From Leptospiraceae bacterium (lineage in GTDB: Bacteria > Spirochaetota > Leptospiria > Turneriellales > Turneriellaceae), in contig JAEUSA010000157.1 in NCBI GenBank assembly GCA_016788945.1, forward strand, positions 1 to 11,857: a DNA stretch of 11,857 nucleotides, given 5' to 3'. Under the pieces are notes generated by a model. That model was not told the origin of the DNA. It was given only the letters and a program-made list of their open reading frames with translations, and searched no databases. Positions 7,094-11,857 of this stretch are shown here, piece after piece. Made by a program: the position numbers and the translations under genes. How positions within the stretch are numbered: the stretch's first letter is position 1; each line of letters opens with the position of its first letter.

Positions 7094-9124
7094 TCAAAGC
7101 ATTGCAGCAAATTCGGCTTCACTGAGTATCTTGACCCCTAATTCGCTTGCTTTTTGCGCCTTGCTACCGGCATCGCTCCCCACGACGACAAAATCGGTCT
7201 TTTTACTGACCGATGACGAAGCCCTGCCACCGCGCGCCTTGACCTCGGCCTCAGCATCGTCGCGTGAAAACCGGGTAAGCGTGCCAGTGAAAACAAATGT
7301 TTTGCCCGCAAAAGCATCGGATACACGCTTGCGTTCTTCGCGAAGTATTTCCACGCCGTTTTTGATCAGCTTTTTTAGTCGGCCTGAATTGGTCTTGTCG
7401 GCGAACCAGGCCTGAACCGAGGCTGCTGTTCCCGGTCCAATTTCGTGGATATTTGTAAGCTCTTCGAGGCTGGCTTTTGCCAGCGACTCGGGCGAGTCGA
7501 AATGCTCAGCGAGAATCGAGGCAACATGCTCGCCGACATTCGGTATGCCGACGGCGGTCAGCAGCCGTGGAAAAGTAACTTTGCGCCGCGCGTCGATCGA
7601 TTGCAGAATTTTCGCCGCGAGAATCTCTCCCATTCCTTCAAATTGCATCAGGTCGTCTTTTTTGATAGCAAAAAGATCTGCATAATCGGCAATAACCTTT
7701 TTTTGGTAGAGTTTGGCCACCCATTCGCTGCCCAGTGATTCGATGTCGAGACCGTTCTTGGAAACAAAAAACTGCAAGAACGCTTCGTTCATTTCAGGAC
7801 AGGCTGAATTCACGCAGCGGAAAAAAACATCTTCGCGTTCCAGCGCGTTACCGCAAGACGGACATTTTTTGAGAAACTTAACCTTACGTGCACCTTTGGC
7901 GCGTTTTTCCGGTTTTGCGGAAACCACTTTGGGTATAACGTCGCCCGAGCGCACGACTTCAACGTAGTCACCTTCATGTAAATCAAGGCGTTCGATCTCA
8001 TCGGCGTTATGCAGCGAGGCGCGTGAGACCATCACACCGCCGAGATTGATGGGTGTCAGTTCGGCAACGGGGGTCACGACTCCGGTGCGGCCGACCTGAT
8101 AGACTACCTGTTCAAGTTTGGTTATGCCTGACCGCGCCGGAAACTTCAGCGCAATGGCCCAGCGCGGCGCTTTAGTCGTGGCACCAAAATTCTCCCATTC
8201 GGTCGTGTCATTCAGCTTAATAACAAGGCCGTCGAGGTCGTATTCGACATTGGCGCGGTTCGTGATCATCTCTTCATAGTATTTTTCGACACCCTCAATA
8301 TCGGTGGTGCGGTGGTAGGTGGATGTCTGAAAGCCCAGTGCGGGAAACACTGAACTCCAAATGGTATCTTGCTGACGCATTTCTTTCGCAAAACGTTTTT
8401 TGCTATCTTCGAGTTTGGCGAGGGTATAAGGAAAAAAGGAAAGCATTTTGTTCTTGGCTTCGGCGGAGTCTTGCTGCCGCAGCGCGCCCGCAGCAGTATT
8501 GCGCGGGTTGGCGAAGAGCTTCTTACCTTCTTTCGCCTGCTTTTCGTTGAGTTTCTGAAAATCGGTAAGTTTAATGATAACTTCGCCGCGCACGCTGAGC
8601 TTTTTTGGGGGTTTTTCCAGCATCAGGCGCAGAGGAATATTCGCCACAGTGCGCACGTTGTGTGTGATATCTTCGCCGGTTTCACCGTCGCCGCGCGTAG
8701 AACCGACAACGAGCACGCCGTCTTCATAGACGAGGTCGATCGCCAGCCCATCGAACTTGGGTTCAATATGGTAAACGGGTTTTTTCAGCCCCGCCTTCAC
8801 AAGCCGGTCGTGGAACGCCCGCAATTCAGCGACATTCATAGCGTTGTCGAGACTCATCATCGGCGGATCGTGTTTGACTTCGGCAAAATCTTCACGCACC
8901 TCGCCGCCGACCTTCAGCGACGGCGAATCAGGCCGCACCCAGTCTGGGTGCAATGCCTCGACGGCTTTCAATAAGCGCATCAGGTCATCGTACTCCGCAT
9001 CGGAGATTTCAGGATCATCTTCGAGATAATATTTTCGGTTGTGAAAATACAGTTCGTCGATGAGCTGTGCATAATCGCCCGGCTTGAAAGATTCTGCTTT
9101 AGCGGGTTTCTTAGTCTTAGCCAT
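7094..9124 (-). CDS. ligA: NAD-dependent DNA ligase
   Basis: Full-length (676 residues) bacterial DNA ligase that seals nicks with NAD+ in replication and repair. Domains in order: Ia helical NAD-binding region (about 15-75, with YYLEDDPEISDAEYDDL); adenylation domain with active-site Lys123 in EPKFDGLAI, TRGDGETGEDIT (143-154), FANPRNTAAGALRQ (204-217) and DLDGLVIK (296-303); OB fold (about 326-405, with YQVGRTGVVTPVA and SRASLHNADEI); four-Cys zinc finger (Cys421, 424, 437, 442); helix-hairpin-helix region (about 460-590); and a C-terminal BRCT domain (about 603-676, GKTFVFTGTLTRFSRDDAE). A short Lys/Ala-rich leader (MAKTKKPAKAESFKPGD) precedes domain Ia. The ATG at 9122-9124 overlaps the end of the DUF2071 gene by 8 bp, suggesting coupled translation. 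All key residues are present. Confidence 0.98.
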   Translation of the reverse strand: MAKTKKPAKAESFKPGDYAQLIDELYFHNRKYYLEDDPEISDAEYDDLMRLLKAVEALHPDWVRPDSPSLKVGGEVREDFAEVKHDPPMMSLDNAMNVAELRAFHDRLVKAGLKKPVYHIEPKFDGLAIDLVYEDGVLVVGSTRGDGETGEDITHNVRTVANIPLRLMLEKPPKKLSVRGEVIIKLTDFQKLNEKQAKEGKKLFANPRNTAAGALRQQDSAEAKNKMLSFFPYTLAKLEDSKKRFAKEMRQQDTIWSSVFPALGFQTSTYHRTTDIEGVEKYYEEMITNRANVEYDLDGLVIKLNDTTEWENFGATTKAPRWAIALKFPARSGITKLEQVVYQVGRTGVVTPVAELTPINLGGVMVSRASLHNADEIERLDLHEGDYVEVVRSGDVIPKVVSAKPEKRAKGARKVKFLKKCPSCGNALEREDVFFRCVNSACPEMNEAFLQFFVSKNGLDIESLGSEWVAKLYQKKVIADYADLFAIKKDDLMQFEGMGEILAAKILQSIDARRKVTFPRLLTAVGIPNVGEHVASILAEHFDSPESLAKASLEELTNIHEIGPGTAASVQAWFADKTNSGRLKKLIKNGVEILREERKRVSDAFAGKTFVFTGTLTRFSRDDAEAEVKARGGRASSSVSKKTDFVVVGSDAGSKAQKASELGVKILSEAEFAAML

Positions 9125-9836
9125 GGCTTATTATTTTCTCTGCTCCATAGACGCTGATCTCAGAGCCCTCGGCAAAAAGTACGGAATGTGGCTTCATGCC
9201 GGTGAGTTTTGCCCAACTGTCACCGTAAACGGCGCCAAAATCAAGGTCAATTTTGTAATCTTGCACTTGCAGCGTGCGCCACTGCGGGTGTTCGACGCGG
9301 TATTCGTTGGTATGTTTGCCCTGAGTGTAGCCAAAATAGTGTTCGGTAATAAATTCTTCGAGACTGCCTTGCTTGAGCACCTGCGGATGAATTCCGGTAA
9401 TGCAGCTGATCATCTGCGTGCGGCCTTTTTCTCTAAAGGTGTACTCGGCCTTCAACCGATCGTCGGCGATGCGCACGCGCTGTGTCATCTGGCGTGTTAC
9501 GTATTTTTCATTAAACAGTGTATTGGCGACGAGGGTGATCGCCGCGCGTGGCACAATTTCGCGCAGAAAGGCTACTCCGCGGCGGGTCTCACCATTTACC
9601 GTACGTTTCAAATAGAAGCGCAAATTAATTTCGGGAAAGTTCACATGCCAGGGTATACGAAACCCCTTAACGCGCGTGCCGAGAAACTGAAACGCCACGA
9701 GTGACACCAGGGCGCGATTCTGGAAAAGATCCAGTTCGGTGTCGCGCGGAACAAACGGAGTAAGCTTTTCGGCAGCAACTTCATAGTTCGCCATGAACAG
9801 ATTGCGCCATCGGGCAGTCAGAAAAGGTTTCGCCAC
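9117..9836 (-). CDS. DUF2071 (YqjF-like) protein
   Basis: A 239-residue cytoplasmic protein of the DUF2071/YqjF family, related in fold to acetoacetate decarboxylase; no enzymatic role is established for the family. Visible motifs: FLTARWRNLFMANYEV (5-20), FVPRDTELDLF (28-38), ALVSLVAFQFLGTRVKGF (42-59), NFPEINLRFYLKR (66-78) and RRGVAFLREIVPR (85-97). The start is GTG at 9834-9836, because the conserved FLTARW block lies just behind it; the in-frame ATG at codon 15 would remove that block. The stop of the upstream small exported gene lies 18 bp before and in the same frame. Its 3' end overlaps ligA by 8 bp, so the three genes are probably one transcript. Confidence 0.88.
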   Translation of the reverse strand: MAKPFLTARWRNLFMANYEVAAEKLTPFVPRDTELDLFQNRALVSLVAFQFLGTRVKGFRIPWHVNFPEINLRFYLKRTVNGETRRGVAFLREIVPRAAITLVANTLFNEKYVTRQMTQRVRIADDRLKAEYTFREKGRTQMISCITGIHPQVLKQGSLEEFITEHYFGYTQGKHTNEYRVEHPQWRTLQVQDYKIDLDFGAVYGDSWAKLTGMKPHSVLFAEGSEISVYGAEKIISHG

Positions 9837-9854
9837 GCCAACGCCTATCGGCGG

Positions 9855-10265
9855 TCAAAACAATGTGTAAAGCAGTGCTTCGATTTCTTTAATGTCGTTG
9901 CTGCCCTTCGGCAGAATGTATTCCTTAATATCACCTTTCACCGATTTGATGATGAGTGCCGTACCGCGTTCGCGTGTTCCGGTCAGGCGTTTCTTTTTGA
10001 TCACCTGATCCATGCGCGCCAGCACCTTATCATAACTTTCTTTGCTGATGCGGCGCGTCGCGGGTTCACCGCCGCTGTAAGATCCGGATTTTGTCGTCTT
10101 TTTGACGGGTTCAAATTCGAGCAAGTACGACGACCCCTCTTCGGTAAATTCGTATGAATTACCATGCCCATCAACGTATTGCAGCACAGGTAAAGGTTTA
10201 TCTTGCGCGGTGAGATTTGCCGCGACGCCAATGCTGAGGGCAAACAAAATAGATCTGTATATCAT
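9855..10265 (-). CDS. small exported protein of unknown function
   Basis: 136 residues from the ATG at 10263-10265. The first 20 residues (Arg4, then SILFALSIGVAANLTA) look like a signal peptide, with cleavage near Ala20, so the mature protein of about 116 residues is probably periplasmic. I do not recognise the family. The mature part is polar and charged: EFTEEGSSYLLEFEPVKK, a Gly/Ser stretch SGSYSGGEP, then a Lys/Arg-rich helix (SKESYDKVLARMDQVIKKKR) and a beta-rich end with EYILPKGSNDIKEIEALL. The frame stays open far upstream, antisense-like to the OsmC gene region, but that extension reads as noise and would bury the signal peptide. An ATG at 10278-10280 is an alternative start five residues earlier. 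It lies between osmC (55 bp upstream) and the DUF2071 gene (18 bp downstream). Confidence 0.7.
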   Translation of the reverse strand: MIYRSILFALSIGVAANLTAQDKPLPVLQYVDGHGNSYEFTEEGSSYLLEFEPVKKTTKSGSYSGGEPATRRISKESYDKVLARMDQVIKKKRLTGTRERGTALIIKSVKGDIKEYILPKGSNDIKEIEALLYTLF

Positions 10266-10282
10266 GGTCAGTGTCTGCATTA

Positions 10283-10312
10283 AGATTGCCGGTGCGCCGA
10301 GCGCGGGGTCAA
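10283..10312 (-). promoter_or_regulatory. weak candidate promoter for the minus-strand run
   Basis: On the minus strand TTGACC (plus positions 10307-10312) is a good -35 match, followed after 18 bp by CAATCT (10283-10288), a poor -10. If real, transcription would start near 10276, which would make the ATG at 10265, not the one at 10280, the start of the exported protein. The evidence is only sequence resemblance. Confidence 0.2.
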
Positions 10313-10320
10313 TAAAATAG

Positions 10321-10731
10321 TTAATCGGGGTACTGGAAACTGACGTCTTGAATGACTTCGGCCGATAGGCTTTTTGCGACGGGGCATGCCTTCGCGACGT
10401 TCTCGAGTTTCGGCCGCATATCAGCGGCAATGCCCGCGCAAAAATCAATCCGCATGACGATACGCTCAATGCGCCGAGGCCCCGAAGTCGACATATGTTT
10501 CTCGGCGTAGACTTTGCTGCCGTCTAAAATGACATTATTGCGGTCGGCAAAAATTGCCATCGTTGTCAGCTTGCAGCTGGCGAGCGCCGTCACGAGTAGA
10601 TCGCTGGGTGAGAAACTCGCGCCTTTGCCCATATTATCTGTCGGGGCGTCTGTGGTGATAACCACGCCGCTCGGCGTGTGGGTCGCAAGGCAGCGCAACC
10701 CACCTTCATACAATAACGATTGCGGAACCAT
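10321..10731 (-). CDS. OsmC/Ohr-family protein
   Basis: A 136-residue cytoplasmic protein of the OsmC/Ohr family, thiol-dependent enzymes that reduce organic or lipid hydroperoxides. The signature is GKGASFSPSDLLVTALASC (35-53), with the first redox cysteine Cys53, and the second redox cysteine Cys116 in KACPVAKSL. Full family length. It is closer to the general OsmC-like (YhfA-type) group than to Ohr, judging by the SPSDLLVTALASC and CPV contexts; the precise substrate cannot be read from sequence. The start ATG (10729-10731) has a weak AGG about 10 bases upstream. It is divergent from the pirin gene across a 52-bp gap and heads the minus-strand run. Confidence 0.92.
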   Translation of the reverse strand: MVPQSLLYEGGLRCLATHTPSGVVITTDAPTDNMGKGASFSPSDLLVTALASCKLTTMAIFADRNNVILDGSKVYAEKHMSTSGPRRIERIVMRIDFCAGIAADMRPKLENVAKACPVAKSLSAEVIQDVSFQYPD

Positions 10732-10783
10732 GATCTGGCCTGAAGTATTCGCCGGTAGCGTAAATCGGATTTAGATTGTGGAG
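10732..10783. promoter_or_regulatory. divergent osmC/pirin intergenic region
   Basis: This 52-bp gap must hold the start signals of both divergent genes. I see no consensus -35/-10 pair and no operator-sized palindrome. Its shortness implies overlapping or shared control of the two genes. Confidence 0.3.
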
Positions 10784-11641
10784 ATGGCACGCACGATCAG
10801 TGGAAAGTTTAAGGACCTCGGTGACGGTTTCAACGTTCTACGCATTCTACCGCACATCGACGCCCGCGCGATCGGACCTTTCGTCTTTGTCGACCACTTT
10901 GGCCCGGCGCCGGTGATCACCGGCGATGAACTGAGTGTGCGCCCGCATCCGCATATCGGCCTCGCAACAGTAACCTATCTATACACAGGCGCCATCAGGC
11001 ATCGCGACAGCCTTGGCACCGAAATGGTTATCCGGCCCGGCGAGGTGAATTGGATGACTGCCGGGCGCGGCATTGTGCATAGCGAACATTCGCTGATCGA
11101 AGCGGGCCAACCGAGTATCGAAGGAATTCAAACTTGGGTGGCGCTACCAGCAGAGTTTGAAGAGACGCAACCCGATTTTGAACACTATGCAGCCGATAGC
11201 ATTCCGCAAATAGTCTCGGGTTCGTACACAATCCGCCTGATTGCCGGTGAACTTCTCGGGCTCAAATCGCCCGTACGCACCCATTCACCGCTGTTCTACG
11301 CCGATGTGGTAACTACCACGGCGACGACAATTGCGCTCGAATTGCCCGAAGGTCAAGAGGCGGCGCTCTATGTTTCTCAGGGAGCGTTTGCAGCACAGGG
11401 CGTGCGCGCAGAAGTCGGATCACTGATCGTGTTCGACGGCAGTCGCCGGGTTTCGGTAACAGCCGAAACCGCCGCTCGCGGGATACTCTTGGGCGGTGAA
11501 CGCTTTCGCGAACCGCGCCATCTGTGGTGGAACTTCGTTTCAACGTCAAAAGAGCGCATCGAGCAGGCCAAGACCGCGTGGAAGGCCAATGCCATGGGTA
11601 TCGTTGCCGGCGAGACTGACCGCATCCCTTTGCCCGAATGA
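10784..11641 (+). CDS. pirin family protein
   Basis: A bicupin of 285 residues from the ATG at 10784. The N-terminal cupin carries the metal site of pirins: His55 and His57 in RPHPHIGLATVTYL and His99 and Glu101 in GRGIVHSEHS, matching human pirin His56, His58, His101 and Glu103. Also typical are GPFVFVDHFGP near residue 31, EVNWMTAGRGIVHSE, and EGIQTWVALP. The C-terminal cupin runs from about residue 160, with HSPLFYADV. Some bacterial pirins act as quercetinases and others as regulators; sequence alone does not decide. GTG at 10778 is an alternative start two codons earlier, and neither has a well-spaced ribosome site. The end LWWNFVSTSKERIEQAKTAW is the conserved family tail. It is divergent from osmC, fitting a redox or stress setting. 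Confidence 0.95.
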   Translation: MARTISGKFKDLGDGFNVLRILPHIDARAIGPFVFVDHFGPAPVITGDELSVRPHPHIGLATVTYLYTGAIRHRDSLGTEMVIRPGEVNWMTAGRGIVHSEHSLIEAGQPSIEGIQTWVALPAEFEETQPDFEHYAADSIPQIVSGSYTIRLIAGELLGLKSPVRTHSPLFYADVVTTTATTIALELPEGQEAALYVSQGAFAAQGVRAEVGSLIVFDGSRRVSVTAETAARGILLGGERFREPRHLWWNFVSTSKERIEQAKTAWKANAMGIVAGETDRIPLPE

Positions 11642-11726
11642 CAACCATTTGGTTTTGCCTAAGAATCAGCATTCGTCTACTCTGTTAGCCGGGTGAGCAT
11701 GCGCAGAGCTACGGCCATAGCTACTT

Positions 11727-11744
11727 ACTGACACTAATGTCAGT
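11727..11744. promoter_or_regulatory. perfect palindrome upstream of the dehydrogenase gene (candidate operator)
   Basis: ACTGACA (11727-11733), a 4-base spacer CTAA, and TGTCAGT (11738-11744) form a perfect 7-bp inverted repeat. It ends 6 bp before a TTGACG -35 box, a typical place for a repressor site; TetR-type operators are often of this size. T44 begins a run of six T (11744-11749), so in the plus transcript it could instead act as a weak, AT-containing terminator for the pirin gene that ends 85 bp upstream. No regulator gene is visible in the window. Confidence 0.5.
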
Positions 11745-11750
11745 TTTTTG

Positions 11751-11779
11751 TTGACGAACTGTTCGCCTTTGGCTACCTT
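11751..11779 (+). promoter_or_regulatory. sigma-70-like promoter for the dehydrogenase gene
   Basis: TTGACG (11751-11756) is a near-consensus -35, followed by a 17-bp spacer and TACCTT (11774-11779), which keeps the T1, A2 and T6 of the -10 box. The expected start point falls at about 11786, the A of the ATG, so the message may be leaderless; indeed no Shine-Dalgarno-like sequence precedes the ATG. Confidence 0.5.
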
Positions 11780-11785
11780 TGGCCT

Positions 11786-11857
11786 ATGAAAGAACTCAAG
11801 AACAAAGTTGTGCTGATTACGGGTGCCGCCGGGGGTATTGGCCTGAATACCGCAGGC
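11786..11857 (+). CDS. short-chain dehydrogenase/reductase, N-terminus (partial)
   Basis: Only the first 24 residues are in the window. They are enough to name the superfamily: KVVLITGAAGGIG (7-19) is the first beta strand and the glycine-rich NAD(P)-binding turn (TGxxxGIG) of classical SDR enzymes. The substrate and subgroup cannot be judged. The start is the ATG at 11786-11788, at the usual distance of about 12 residues from the glycine motif. A promoter and palindrome lie directly upstream, so it begins its own transcript rather than continuing that of the pirin gene. Confidence 0.88.
   Translation, partial: MKELKNKVVLITGAAGGIGLNTAG

Noticed and set aside
8369-8974. Long plus-strand open frame opposite ligA
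   Set aside because: It lies wholly antisense to a clearly real ligA, is rich in Phe, His and Arg, and has no domain; it is a codon-bias shadow.
9084-9704. Plus-strand open frame of about 200 codons opposite the DUF2071 gene
   Set aside because: Antisense to a recognised family protein, with unconvincing composition and no motif.
10266-10469. N-terminal extension of the small exported protein over the OsmC gene
   Set aside because: The extension would bury a good signal peptide and overlap osmC in another frame; the internal ATG is much more likely.

Overview
The window looks like a chromosomal housekeeping region of a spirochaete in the order Leptospirales. The composition is moderate in GC. 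Three things point to this group: a leptospiral-type DUF1577 protein, two lipoproteins with loose spirochaete-style lipoboxes, and a MurE ligase with the meso-diaminopimelate signature (DNPR), which fits Leptospira-like cell walls better than ornithine-type Treponema. Turneriella or a close relative would fit, but this is inference. I see no rRNA, tRNA, CRISPR, insertion sequence or phage gene.

Layout. At the left edge the 3' end of an unidentified plus-strand gene meets the 3' end of the DUF1577 gene. DUF1577 is divergent from a stand-alone nuoD (complex I 49-kDa-type subunit, quinone-site residues intact). nuoD ends tail to tail with a long minus-strand run, the two stop codons sharing one palindrome with no spacer. 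In transcription order (right to left) that run is: an OsmC-family protein, a small exported protein, a DUF2071 (YqjF-like) protein, ligA (NAD-dependent DNA ligase), murE, a ferredoxin/metallo-beta-lactamase fusion, a TPR lipoprotein, and a smaller lipoprotein. Spacing is tight (8-bp and 4-bp overlaps, gaps of 18 to 69 bp), so much of it could be co-transcribed, although the functions are mixed. To the right, a pirin gene is divergent from osmC. After a 144-bp intergenic stretch with a clean palindrome and a good promoter, a short-chain dehydrogenase gene begins and runs off the window.

The most notable observation is at 4566-5441. The metallo-beta-lactamase frame stays open well upstream of its first usual start codon (a TTG). 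The added part encodes a typical one-cluster ferredoxin domain (three Cys in CxxCxxC, and a later CP) preceded by an N-terminus that fits such fusions. No ATG, GTG or TTG exists in that upstream part. The best-placed initiator is an ATC, one base from ATG. Either this gene uses a very rare start, or there is a sequence error or a recent start-codon mutation. Other items worth a look are the translationally coupled lipoprotein pair, the isolated nuoD, and the palindrome in front of the dehydrogenase. I found no convincing new multi-gene system.
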